Of a stretch of DNA of 24,711 nucleotides, positions 1-8,234 are shown one piece after another; within the stretch, counting starts at the first letter, position 1; each line of letters starts with the position of its first letter. The notes beneath the pieces are model-generated. The model ran no database searches and was not told where the DNA came from. It was given only the letters and a program-made list of their open reading frames with translations. This DNA comes from a virus. A program made the position numbers and the translations under genes. The stretch lies in the IMG/VR virus record IMGVR_UViG_3300004154_000044, positions 1 through 24,711 of that record; one strand, given 5' to 3'.

Positions 1-2115
1 TAAAACTGACAAAGTAGGGCCATTATCCTTACAATACAATAAGCCGGCCTTAGTCCTACTTATAGCTGTTGCATTAGTAAACCAATCCTCTTCACCATAG
101 TCATAAATCCAACCAGAAGAATTTGTCCTATCTCCCCATGTAGCTCTACTTATTCTCAAATGTGAAGTAGTATAGGCTTCGGGTGTACCTGATTCTGTAA
201 CGTTTACTTGAAATTTACTATCCAATGCCTCAAGTAATTCACAGCCATTTCTATAAGCCTCTGAATGTGATTCTCCAGCTATAGAAACCCACATTTTCTT
301 TATCTCATCAATATATACCTGTGGGATAGTATTATATTTACTTACTACAGTATGATCAGCTATAATTGGATTGGAACCAGAAATACCTGATAAAACCCCT
401 TTCCCTTTAAGTATGCCTACAATAGAAGTAACCCCAGATATAACACCATATAACATACCATGGGATAGTATAGCTCCAGATACCATAGAAACCCCTAAAC
501 TAGAGCCTGAAATAGCTCCAGATATCAAAGTACCTGATACGGAGGCTACCCCAGAGGTAACTCCAGAAATAGGGCCTGAAGATAACGATTGAATAGTTCC
601 TGATACTAAGACAATACCAGAGGCAACACCATATAACCTACCTTTAGCATTTAAAGTACCTGAACATGAGGCAACTCCAGAGGTAACTCCAGAAACAGCC
701 CCTCCACCAGTTTGTGAAGTTAAAGTACCTGAACACGAAGCGATACCATTAATATCATCTCCATATAAATAATACTTAGCTATTAAAGTACCTGATACAG
801 AAGCTGGAGCTAAATCATTTGCTTCGAAAGAATCTCCATAAGATGCAGCATTATCGTACCCAGCAATACCTGGAGAACCCGATGTTAATCTGGTATCAGA
901 ATAAACCCCAGCATTGCCCGTAGCTGGAGATGTAGCCGATCCCATTTGTGTATCGACAGAACCATTTAAATAACATGTTATTGTAGACCCTTCTATTTTT
1001 AACTCTAGATCGTCGCCATCCTGCCAGTTACCGCCTCCAGATGCAATTTCATATACTGTTCCATTAACAACAACACTAAGCCATGCCCCACTACCTACTG
1101 TAGAAGCTATCCATACATAAAAGCAAGCTGTTGCTCCACTACCAGAACACCTAACTGCAGGACCAATATAACCCCCGGAAACAAGTGTATCCAATACTAT
1201 TTTGACTCTGTGATTATTGGAAAATGCTGGAGATGTCAATCTCACACAAGTATCTGTATCTGCTGTATCAGATTTGACTTTATTATTCCCCGAAACATCA
1301 ACTATTGAAATAGTATTCAATACCTGAGACCAATTGCCCTGTCCAGCCAATGCCCCTGTTGAATAAGACTCGAGATCATCAGTAACTGGACTAGCACTCC
1401 CACCACCACCAGTAGAAGTACCAGATATAGCAACTTTAGCACTTATTGTAGCAGAACATGAGGCAACTCCATTAGAAACACCCCCAATATAATTATCACC
1501 TACTACTACATCTCTGGATAATTCTACCCAAGGACATAGGTCAGTAGATAATCCAGCTGTAAGAGCAAAATCACTAGTTCCTGATGGATCACCAAAACGC
1601 ATTGTTTGAGAATAAGATGTCGATGGAGTAACTCCATGTAATCCTATCTCTATAACTATTCTATCTCCAGGATAAGATGTAAAATTTGTAGCTCCGTTAG
1701 TACGGGCATTATGTATACGGGTTAAAACAGAAGTTCCAAACTCTGTACTAGTAGCATGATATAAACCCACTACGCCTCGAACAGTAGCCCCATCTCCAGA
1801 AACTACTTTAACTATATACGCTAAATGGCTATCGCACGCGGCATTGCCTTCAATACACCTGATAACCATGCTAACTGTATCAGATGTTGTCCAATTATGA
1901 CTTTGGGATAATCTATTGCTTTGATATTGTCTCCAACACCACTGTTGGGTTGAGGCTGATCCCCAGGTTTTGGTATCATCAGCTAAAGAAGTACCAGACT
2001 TGGTAATAGAACACGGAAGCCTGGTCAACCCAGTGGACAATTCCCAATCTGATTGAACAGTTAAACTACCAAGTGGTGCAGTACCTGAAGCCGGTAAATA
2101 AAATCTTGTAGCCAT
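1..2115 (-). CDS. Tail-fibre-like protein with LamG-like domain, Gly/Ser repeats and SGNH-type C-terminal domain (partial)
   Basis: The reading frame is open from the ATG at 2115 to the window edge (705 codons, no stop), so the C terminus is missing. Residues about 245-405 look like a concanavalin/LamG carbohydrate-binding fold (alternating strands, 'DDLELKIEG', 'YLNGS'). Residues about 442-582 are imperfect repeats of the type SGVTSGVASCSGTL, with one earlier copy near 205-236. From about residue 605 a new domain starts with 'VSIAGESHSEAYRNGCELL'. The G-E-S-H-S at about 614 sits where SGNH/GDSL hydrolases carry block I (GDSxS). Such proteins serve as receptor-binding fibres that bind or deacetylate surface glycans. 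It is the last gene of the late block, separated from the gene before it by a terminator at 2124-2169. The structural role is inferred from position and composition. The enzyme assignment is tentative because the catalytic Asp/His block lies outside the window. Confidence 0.7.
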   Translation of the reverse strand, partial: MATRFYLPASGTAPLGSLTVQSDWELSTGLTRLPCSITKSGTSLADDTKTWGSASTQQWCWRQYQSNRLSQSHNWTTSDTVSMVIRCIEGNAACDSHLAYIVKVVSGDGATVRGVVGLYHATSTEFGTSVLTRIHNARTNGATNFTSYPGDRIVIEIGLHGVTPSTSYSQTMRFGDPSGTSDFALTAGLSTDLCPWVELSRDVVVGDNYIGGVSNGVASCSATISAKVAISGTSTGGGGSASPVTDDLESYSTGALAGQGNWSQVLNTISIVDVSGNNKVKSDTADTDTCVRLTSPAFSNNHRVKIVLDTLVSGGYIGPAVRCSGSGATACFYVWIASTVGSGAWLSVVVNGTVYEIASGGGNWQDGDDLELKIEGSTITCYLNGSVDTQMGSATSPATGNAGVYSDTRLTSGSPGIAGYDNAASYGDSFEANDLAPASVSGTLIAKYYLYGDDINGIASCSGTLTSQTGGGAVSGVTSGVASCSGTLNAKGRLYGVASGIVLVSGTIQSLSSGPISGVTSGVASVSGTLISGAISGSSLGVSMVSGAILSHGMLYGVISGVTSIVGILKGKGVLSGISGSNPIIADHTVVSKYNTIPQVYIDEIKKMWVSIAGESHSEAYRNGCELLEALDSKFQVNVTESGTPEAYTTSHLRISRATWGDRTNSSGWIYDYGEEDWFTNATAISRTKAGLLYCKDNGPTLSVL

Positions 2116-2123
2116 ATATACCT

Positions 2124-2169
2124 ATAAAAAACAATAGGTCAGACTTTAGTAATGAAAAGCCTGACCTAT
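2124..2169 (-). terminator. Intrinsic terminator between virion genes
   Basis: On the minus strand, 9-bp arms (ATAGGTCAG at 2169-2161 reading down, CTGACCTAT at 2142-2134) enclose an 18-base loop and are followed by TTGTTTTTT. It lies after the stop of the 2189-2632 gene and just before the ATG of the fibre gene, so the fibre is probably transcribed by read-through or separately. Confidence 0.75.
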
Positions 2170-2188
2170 CATTATGATAAGGTGTGAA

Positions 2189-2632
2189 TTAGTCTTCGTT
2201 TACATCCAACTCACCAATTGCGAATTCAGGAGTTATCCCTGAGCTAATGGCTAAACTTGAGGTTAAATCACCCCAATATATAGCATCATCAACACCAGCT
2301 GTACCGGCCTTACATATAGCAAAAGCAAGAGCCGTATTAGTACCCGCAGTACATTGACCAAAAGTAATAGCTGCTGTATTTTGAGCATTACCACTGGCCA
2401 CTGTCCAACCACCAGAAGTTCTGGCAACAGCTACCCTGGCATAACCAGTATAGTTACATTCAGTACCCTGAGCTGAATCAGAGGGTGCAGCTGTAAATAA
2501 GGCTATGTATAAACTACCAGCAGCTGTAGAACCAACTAAACCAGTAGTATCACCAATACCCCCAAGAGTTGTATTATTAAAAATCAACTCAAGAAGATCA
2601 GTTTCAAATGTATTCTTTTTAGAACCTGCCAT
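2189..2632 (-). CDS. Phage virion structural protein (tail-fibre/Gp80-like family)
   Basis: A 147-residue protein. The pattern is an N-terminal helix (ETDLLELIFNNT), then 'SLYIALFTAAPSD', 'TECNYTGYARVAVAR', 'AAITFGQCTAG', 'AIYWGDLTSSLAIS' and a 'PEFAIGEL' ending. This matches a common small phage virion family seen next to head or fibre genes, in which 'YVALFTAAP...GTEVSGGGYARV...ITF...WG.L' is the signature. The fold is expected to be a beta-sandwich that assembles on the capsid or tail. There is no signal peptide and no enzyme motif. It lies between two terminators (2648-2688 upstream, 2124-2169 downstream), so it may be an independently regulated late transcript. The family match is from memory of the sequence pattern; its exact location in the virion is not known. 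Confidence 0.7.
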   Translation of the reverse strand: MAGSKKNTFETDLLELIFNNTTLGGIGDTTGLVGSTAAGSLYIALFTAAPSDSAQGTECNYTGYARVAVARTSGGWTVASGNAQNTAAITFGQCTAGTNTALAFAICKAGTAGVDDAIYWGDLTSSLAISSGITPEFAIGELDVNED

Positions 2633-2647
2633 AGTATTAGATATTAT

Positions 2648-2688
2648 AAAAAAAGGGTATATCTGTTAATTAATATACACCCCCTTTT
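2648..2688 (-). terminator. Intrinsic terminator
   Basis: On the minus strand a G-rich arm (AAAAGGGGGTGTATAT) pairs with ATATACCC followed by a run of seven T. One base is bulged. It lies between the 2710-3084 gene and the 2189-2632 gene. Confidence 0.75.
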
Positions 2689-2709
2689 AGTTATTGTTAT
2701 AGGATATGA

Positions 2710-3084
2710 TTATTCTCCTTCCAGTTTTGTGAGTTCTGAAACCATGTCTTCCTGACTAAGTTTTGCAAAGGCTTTTATTTCTGCCTTAGTAACCTGGTAG
2801 TTGTCCTCATAATACTTCTGAAGTTCTTCCTCTGTCAGATCATCAAACTTACCGGGTTCTTTTTTCTCCTTGGGCTTTTCTGGTATTTTATCTATACCCT
2901 TAAACTTTAAGAATTCAGCTTCTGTAGCAACTGAAAGATGACCACCGGCAAGTGACTTCTTAACGAAATCACTTTTGATTTGTTTTGGATTCAACTCAAC
3001 AACTTCATTCCCAGAAATGTTAAGCCTTGAATATGGGTCAAAGAAAGTACTTGCTTTTGAACCCAGTTTTAGATACTTTGCCAT
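2710..3084 (-). CDS. Small head-associated protein, unknown function
   Basis: A 124-residue protein directly downstream of the major capsid gene. The N-terminal half (to about residue 65) is mixed: 'YLKLGSKASTFFDPYSRLNISGNEVVELNP'. That pattern is typical of short phage proteins beside the capsid gene whose N terminus forms a small beta domain. A charged Lys/Glu/Pro linker (66-78) follows, then a helical tail (79-124) with 'LTEEELQKYYEDNYQVTKAEIKAFAKLSQEDMVSELTKLE'-like SAP/HeH character, which I give only in outline. No catalytic motif is visible. A head-fibre or head-completion role is inferred from position only. Confidence 0.6.
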   Translation of the reverse strand: MAKYLKLGSKASTFFDPYSRLNISGNEVVELNPKQIKSDFVKKSLAGGHLSVATEAEFLKFKGIDKIPEKPKEKKEPGKFDDLTEEELQKYYEDNYQVTKAEIKAFAKLSQEDMVSELTKLEGE

Positions 3085-3108
3085 AATTGTTTCCTCCGTT
3101 TGTTTTTA

Positions 3109-3160
3109 AATAGTCTAGACCCTAATACCTAATTTATAAGTACTAGAGCCATAGACTATT
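3109..3160 (-). terminator. Two-tiered hairpin after the major capsid gene
   Basis: Outer arms AATAGTCTA (3109-3117) and TAGACTATT (3152-3160) are perfect 9-mers. Inside them CTAGTAC and GTATTAG can pair over 7 bp with one wobble. It lies immediately 3' of the capsid stop codon on the minus strand. There is only a weak T-run, so it may be a transcript-stabilising or attenuating structure rather than a full terminator. Confidence 0.5.
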
Positions 3161-3170
3161 AATGTAAGGA

Positions 3171-4271
3171 TTACTGAATAGCAACATTCTGAGCAGCATC
3201 CACATCCATCCAGGTGGGGAATCCATAGCTTGCGAAAGCTTTTGAATCATCCATGATGATTGAAGAATCTCTGAACAATTTGGCAAAGCCGGTCTGAAGG
3301 GTTACATAAAAGGCCTCTGTCTGATTGGATACGATCCTTTCAGATTCAACTTTAAGAGGCCATCCATTGAACTTGATTATACCGCCTTTTGGGTCAAGTA
3401 TAATAGTCTGATGGTCAGGAACATTTCCATGTACGAAAATGTTAGAAGCCGTTGGTATTGGAGACTTCATGGTAATACTGGCAAGGGGTGTTCCCTGAAC
3501 AGGTGTTTTGAATTCTGTAAGGTCCAGAATATCTGCACAAACATCTTCACCGGCAATCATTGTATTGGGTACTCTTCCCATTCTGCCAAGTCTTACCCAG
3601 ATTTTCAGAAGGTCTTTGTAAACAATAGATGAACCCGAAGCAGTACCAACAACCGGAGCTGATTCTGAACCGTCAGTCTGTTCTCCATTGATAAGGCAAT
3701 TGATTGCCAATACATCAGTTGCGTGACCAAGTTTTACTCCGAAGTCAGTCATAAAGATAGATACCAGATTCAATGAAGAATAGGTAACTACTTCATCTGA
3801 GAGTTTAATCCCTTTACCAACTTTATAAATCTTGAACTGTTTCGAGCCATAAGAGATTGACCCCAGGGGGATTGTTTCTCCTTCACCTACATAATGAGGT
3901 GTAGCTTCTGACATATTGATCCATGGCATAACTGTACTGAGCCCCCTCATTTGCTCTTCAGCAGCAATTATATTAGGATAGATAGGAGCTCCCCTGTAAC
4001 CCAACAGGAGTGCTGAACGGAATACTTCCGGGATAATCCAACGAACATCCACCTCGGGAACTGTTATAAGGTTAGATATAGTGTCCGTAGCAGGGTCAAT
4101 CCCCAGGTCTGACAGCAATGATGGGAAATCCGAGTTAAATTTCTCTTTGACAACTTCTGTAAAGGATACATCCTTTGGATTGTCTTTATGAGAACGGATT
4201 GCCTCTGCAGCTTTTACAGTTTCCTGGATTCTGCCTTTAAATCGACTGGCTTCAAATTTTTTGAGATCCAT
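3171..4271 (-). CDS. Major capsid protein (HK97-like fold)
   Basis: A 366-residue protein. An N-terminal charged helical segment (residues 1-50, 'KRIQETVKAAEAIRSH'-like) precedes the body. The body shows HK97-family landmarks: a long central helix region after 'GVKLGHATDVLAINCLINGEQ', the 'NTMIAGEDVCADILDL' segment, and a terminal 'FAKLFRDSSIIMDDSKAFASYGFP' region. Gene order (terminase, portal, protease, decoration, this gene) is the standard place for the capsid subunit. It forms the icosahedral shell and is probably trimmed by the protease encoded at 5118-6629. The start at 4271 is chosen because the frame opens there and the upstream gap holds only AT-rich sequence. The assignment rests on size, position and fold pattern, not on a database match. 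Confidence 0.88.
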   Translation of the reverse strand: MDLKKFEASRFKGRIQETVKAAEAIRSHKDNPKDVSFTEVVKEKFNSDFPSLLSDLGIDPATDTISNLITVPEVDVRWIIPEVFRSALLLGYRGAPIYPNIIAAEEQMRGLSTVMPWINMSEATPHYVGEGETIPLGSISYGSKQFKIYKVGKGIKLSDEVVTYSSLNLVSIFMTDFGVKLGHATDVLAINCLINGEQTDGSESAPVVGTASGSSIVYKDLLKIWVRLGRMGRVPNTMIAGEDVCADILDLTEFKTPVQGTPLASITMKSPIPTASNIFVHGNVPDHQTIILDPKGGIIKFNGWPLKVESERIVSNQTEAFYVTLQTGFAKLFRDSSIIMDDSKAFASYGFPTWMDVDAAQNVAIQ

Positions 4272-4330
4272 TGTGGTAAAATATTATATGTTTATATTAT
4301 ATATACGTATGGTCTAGTATTAGCCAACCA

Positions 4331-5056
4331 TTAAAGGTGAAGGGCTACGCGAACTACATCCCCATCGGCGGTTGCTGCATCAAGACAGTTCCCTACAATA
4401 GTAGTGTGGTCAATTGTACCACCATCATCAACCTCCATCCAATCATTGGTAGAGTTCCAGGCAGCCATACGGCATGGACCTGCAGTATGAGAAGCAGCAT
4501 AAGCCTCAGCATATACCACTGCAAAGGCAGCCATCATAACAGTGATTAAATCACCACCGTGACCGGTATTTACTGCGATACCAAGAGCCTTCTTGGGAAT
4601 ATCACCAGCAGCATAAGGTTCAACTTTACCTGTAGTGGTAAGTTTTACCAATTGGCCTTTGGCAATATTATTGTTATCAGTAGCATAGGCCCAGGTACAC
4701 TGGGTAGCTCCAGCTGTAGTCACGAATTCATGAAGTGCCAGAGTCTCCAATTCTGGATACTGAGCAGTTACAGTGATTACGTTAGTAGCTGTTACTGTAG
4801 CAGAAGCTACATTGGGATTTGCGGCAATAGCTGCAGCTATAAGACCCATAGTAGTGGCATGATCTGTAGCATAGGTAACGGCAGCTATGGCAACGCCATT
4901 GACTTTACCATTTATTACGTTACTTGCTACCATGGGAACTGTACCACCAGCAGTAAGGGTTACTTTATAGGCATCTACTTCAAACTCCTCGTGTAGTTTA
5001 TGAGACTCACTTTTAAGGATGAAGGTTTTCGTTGTTGTTCCAAAAGGTTCTGGCAT
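4331..5056 (-). CDS. Capsid decoration/stabilisation protein (DUF2190-like with inserted beta domain)
   Basis: A 241-residue protein located between the protease and the capsid gene. The terminal parts resemble DUF2190-type capsid cement proteins: 'IAKGQLVKLTTTGKVEPYAAGDIPKKALGIAVNTGHGGDLITVMM' gives the repeated 'kGdlV.l...gk....ag......GvA...a..Gd.v.v' pattern, given here only as landmarks. An inserted module at about residues 28-98 has a 'VNG...Y.TD.ATT..LIAAAIAANP.V..A.VTATN.ITVTA' pattern seen in beta-rich virion modules. It contains the residues AAAIAANPNVASATVTA. The protein is Ala/Thr/Val-rich, with few charges and no signal peptide. It probably coats the shell exterior. Confidence 0.7.
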   Translation of the reverse strand: MPEPFGTTTKTFILKSESHKLHEEFEVDAYKVTLTAGGTVPMVASNVINGKVNGVAIAAVTYATDHATTMGLIAAAIAANPNVASATVTATNVITVTAQYPELETLALHEFVTTAGATQCTWAYATDNNNIAKGQLVKLTTTGKVEPYAAGDIPKKALGIAVNTGHGGDLITVMMAAFAVVYAEAYAASHTAGPCRMAAWNSTNDWMEVDDGGTIDHTTIVGNCLDAATADGDVVRVALHL

Positions 5057-5117
5057 GACTTAGAATATTTTAATTATTTTCAATTTTGCATATTAATAAT
5101 TGCTAAGGTCTAGTAGC

Positions 5118-6629
5118 TTATTTGGAGCCCTCGATAAAGCGAGTATCTACCTTACCAACGCTGGTGAATTTATCAATCACATCACCAGTACTGGCAATGG
5201 CCTTGGGTTCTTCTATGGTAGGTTTAGCTGAAGCTCTTGTAACTTCATGAGAACCACATTTCTGACAAGTAAAGCTATACTGCCCATCAGTAAGAGTATC
5301 ATACTGCTTATGTAAAGCTTTTAGGGTTTCATAACTAGCAGTATTAATTACTGCAAGAATAGCCGCATCTTCTTTACCGGATTCAACAGTTAACTTATAA
5401 AGCCTGGCAGTGTCATCCTTAAGTTCAGAAAGGATGGTAGTACCAACCTCAGCCAACTGAATCTTTTCTTTATAGTCAGTGGGGACTTCTGATTTAAAAG
5501 CCCTTAAGGTGGTTATTTCAGTTTCAATAGCCTGAAGACCTTCCAAGTCAAGAATTTTAACTGGGGCAGGAGTTTCTGCTACTTTGGCCCTTAAACCAGT
5601 TACTTCGGTATTTAGGGTTGTCATCTTTTCCTGATAGTTTTCCTCTGTAAGTGAGTTAGCCTCAAGTCCCAGAGATACTTCAAGAGCTCTTAGAAATTTG
5701 TCCATGTTTTCTTCTGTTTGTGAATTATCAATTGAATAATATTGTATTTTAGTTCCATCCTCACTTAGAGTTTCCATCCCAAAGGAATTACCATCAAAAT
5801 TCTTCCAATCGAATATGGCAAAACTCAAATCATCCTTTATTGACTGATCTGATAGAGGGTATCTACTCTTTGCATAATTTGGCAATACTATTTTCCCGTC
5901 TTTACCCACCTTCTGAGCAAAGGGATCTGCACCATGACCAACCAGTGACGTTTCATGATAGGCCACTACTTCAACTACTATTTTCTGTATAATATTGCCT
6001 TTATTATCAAAAGTAGATAATTTTGACATAAATTCTTCATCTGACATTTCCGGATGAGACTTCTTCCAGGCAAAATTAACTGTAACTGAATTTGAATGTA
6101 TTGATGGTGGATCCATCATGATACCCCTAGCTATCCTTGGATTTGACTTACCATCTATCTTTAAGGTAGCATTTATACCAGCTGGTACTTTTACCCCTTC
6201 TTTGGTAGTATAGGCATTTTGCCATTCTACCATCTTAACAGAACCTATTGCATTCCCTACGGCCATTTCATGGTCAATATTTACTGTTTGACCAATTAAT
6301 TTATACATGCTCTTTTTAAGAACATCAGCCGGAAAATATATAGGGTGAAAATTAGCATGTACCGTAACATTAGAAAGCATCCTATAAACAGGCTCTATAA
6401 ATTCATCATCTTTTGGTGATAAATCTTCAGCAGTTACTTCTGGGTAATAAGTAGTATAGTTGGGAGATGAAGAATCAAATAACCCCAATTTACTAATATC
6501 TTGAGGATGTTCTTCGATGATCTGGTTAAGTTTACTTATACCCATTTTATCTGGACAATGACCCAGAATCAAGGCATGACCCGCACAGAGTGTAACTTTA
6601 TCATAATATACTTTTTGTGGTTTAGCCAT
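5118..6629 (-). CDS. Prohead protease fused to scaffold domain
   Basis: A 503-residue protein. The N-terminal part (about 80-240) has features of phage prohead proteases: 'TVNIDHEMAVGNAIGSV' with His120, 'PPSIHSNSVTVNF' with candidate nucleophiles Ser179/Ser181, and 'ETSLVGHGADPFA'. In this family a His and a Ser at those spacings form the active site. Residues about 320-430 are long, charged and heptad-like, as expected of an internal scaffold. A CxxC pair with a nearby His (CQKCGSH, about 457) suggests a small zinc-binding turn near the C terminus. The fused arrangement lets the protease enter the procapsid with the scaffold and then digest it. It is placed between the portal and decoration genes. 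The catalytic residues are inferred by position only. Confidence 0.78.
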   Translation of the reverse strand: MAKPQKVYYDKVTLCAGHALILGHCPDKMGISKLNQIIEEHPQDISKLGLFDSSSPNYTTYYPEVTAEDLSPKDDEFIEPVYRMLSNVTVHANFHPIYFPADVLKKSMYKLIGQTVNIDHEMAVGNAIGSVKMVEWQNAYTTKEGVKVPAGINATLKIDGKSNPRIARGIMMDPPSIHSNSVTVNFAWKKSHPEMSDEEFMSKLSTFDNKGNIIQKIVVEVVAYHETSLVGHGADPFAQKVGKDGKIVLPNYAKSRYPLSDQSIKDDLSFAIFDWKNFDGNSFGMETLSEDGTKIQYYSIDNSQTEENMDKFLRALEVSLGLEANSLTEENYQEKMTTLNTEVTGLRAKVAETPAPVKILDLEGLQAIETEITTLRAFKSEVPTDYKEKIQLAEVGTTILSELKDDTARLYKLTVESGKEDAAILAVINTASYETLKALHKQYDTLTDGQYSFTCQKCGSHEVTRASAKPTIEEPKAIASTGDVIDKFTSVGKVDTRFIEGSK

Positions 6630-6667
6630 GTCAATGGAATTTATTAATATAATCTTTAGTATTGTTT

Positions 6668-8182
6668 TTATTCTTCTACACTATTCATGTAGTCCAAAAT
6701 AAGGTCGATTAAATAAGCAGCATTGGCCTTTGCATCTTTTCTTTTTGGTTGTGGCTTATTTTTATCCCTAACTTTTCTATCTGAGGCATCTTTATCTTTC
6801 TCCCTCTTCTGATCCATCTCTGCTTGTTTATCTGGCAACACCCTTGGTTCATCAACATCTGGTTTATCATAGCCTAATTCATCTGCAACCTGTTGTTGGC
6901 TGATTGCACCCTGACCATATTTAGCGATAACATTGCGTATTTTAATTTCTTGACCCTGCTGGAATTTTAATTCATCGGTAATGGTAGAAGGATTAAATTC
7001 TACTCTCAGATTTTCAAAAGTAAAACCAGCTAATCTTAATTCAAGATCATAACCATGTTTTAAATTTGCAGCTACTATAGCCTGAATATTAGTGAGCTGG
7101 GATAGCATTTTGGTAAAGATAATGGTTATTCCAGTCTCAGTACCTTCACCACCTACCCCTAAGAACTCCTGATTGAATTTCAATCCAGTAGCTACTGATC
7201 TTTCATTTTGATTGTATAAATCTGCAACTCCAGTTAAATCTTTAGTAGTGGAATTAAAATTAAATTCATGGTCATCTCTATAACCAACTATAACACCTTC
7301 TCCAATACCCTCAATGATCTGAGCTTTGGCATTATCCAAAAAGGTTTGTAATCTAGCCTGATATTGGATATCGCCTTCCCCATCTATTTGATCGGGTTTA
7401 GTCATAAGAGTTTCAAAAAAACCTAATAACCCAAGTTGTTTCATAATATACCTGATATTTTGATCCATATCAGCTTGGGTAGATATGGCATTAAGAGCAG
7501 TTAAAAATGGTGGAATACCATAGGGTATTTCCTGATCACCATTTATACCATAATATTTATAGGTTAACTCATTTAACTTTTCATAATGATCCCCAATATT
7601 ACCCGTCATAGCATAGGTTTGTTTCTGGTGAGGTTCAAATCTTAACCTTTTCTTATTCCATGAAAAAACAATGGTTTCGGGATCTACCAATACAACATTT
7701 TTTATCCCCGATTTATCATTATCTACAACCCACTCAGTTGATAATGCACCGGCTATCCAAATCTGGGCAATCATTTTATTAACTAACCCGCTCATCCCAT
7801 CAACACCATCTCCCCACTCTTTTTGTTTGTTTTCTAGATGTTGACGCATTTTAGCCTGCATTTCTGGAGAGACCTTTGGGTCAAATTTAATCCTATGACC
7901 AGTATTGGTTAACCTCGTCATATCATTTACTGCAAGACCCATATCACCATTTACCCATGATAACTTCCTTATTATAGGAATATACTCAGCTATGAATGAT
8001 GGAGAAATAAATGTGGTCTTACCTTTAACATCAGTAAAGGTATTTTGTAGGGTTGGTCTACTACCCCTGGTAGAAGGAATGGTACCTTTAGAAACTATTG
8101 GTTCTAATTTAACCACCCTTTTAGGTAAAGGTGAATCTTTTTGAATTTCCCAGGGTAACCTGAATCTAAACTTGTTAGCCAT
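6668..8182 (-). CDS. Portal protein
   Basis: A 504-residue protein of normal portal length, located directly downstream of the terminase. Visible landmarks are an early 'FISPSFIAEYIPIIRKLSWVNGDMGLAVNDM' segment, 'IWIAGALSTEWVVD', 'VVLVDPETIVFSW', and 'IIEGIGEGVIVGYRDD', followed by a helical stretch 'LYNQNERSVATGLKF' and a basic, Lys/Asp-rich C terminus (about 455-490). The 'D-P-(E/D)-x-(I/V)' turn and the 'G...G' wing-to-stem region are common to portals of siphoviruses and podoviruses. It forms the dodecameric ring for DNA entry and binds the terminase. Functional confidence comes mainly from order, size and pattern. Confidence 0.82.
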   Translation of the reverse strand: MANKFRFRLPWEIQKDSPLPKRVVKLEPIVSKGTIPSTRGSRPTLQNTFTDVKGKTTFISPSFIAEYIPIIRKLSWVNGDMGLAVNDMTRLTNTGHRIKFDPKVSPEMQAKMRQHLENKQKEWGDGVDGMSGLVNKMIAQIWIAGALSTEWVVDNDKSGIKNVVLVDPETIVFSWNKKRLRFEPHQKQTYAMTGNIGDHYEKLNELTYKYYGINGDQEIPYGIPPFLTALNAISTQADMDQNIRYIMKQLGLLGFFETLMTKPDQIDGEGDIQYQARLQTFLDNAKAQIIEGIGEGVIVGYRDDHEFNFNSTTKDLTGVADLYNQNERSVATGLKFNQEFLGVGGEGTETGITIIFTKMLSQLTNIQAIVAANLKHGYDLELRLAGFTFENLRVEFNPSTITDELKFQQGQEIKIRNVIAKYGQGAISQQQVADELGYDKPDVDEPRVLPDKQAEMDQKREKDKDASDRKVRDKNKPQPKRKDAKANAAYLIDLILDYMNSVEE

Positions 8183-8234
8183 ATAAAATAATGGTTTACT
8201 TACAACTTATATAATATAATACACTGGTATTGAT

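Noticed and set aside
371-592. Plus-strand open frame rich in Pro/Thr/Glu
   Set aside because: It is the reverse-strand shadow of the repeat region of the fibre gene; its periodic composition mirrors those repeats.
4337-4996. Plus-strand frames opposite the decoration protein gene
   Set aside because: Cys/Ser/Tyr-rich shadow translations of the Ala/Thr-rich gene on the other strand.
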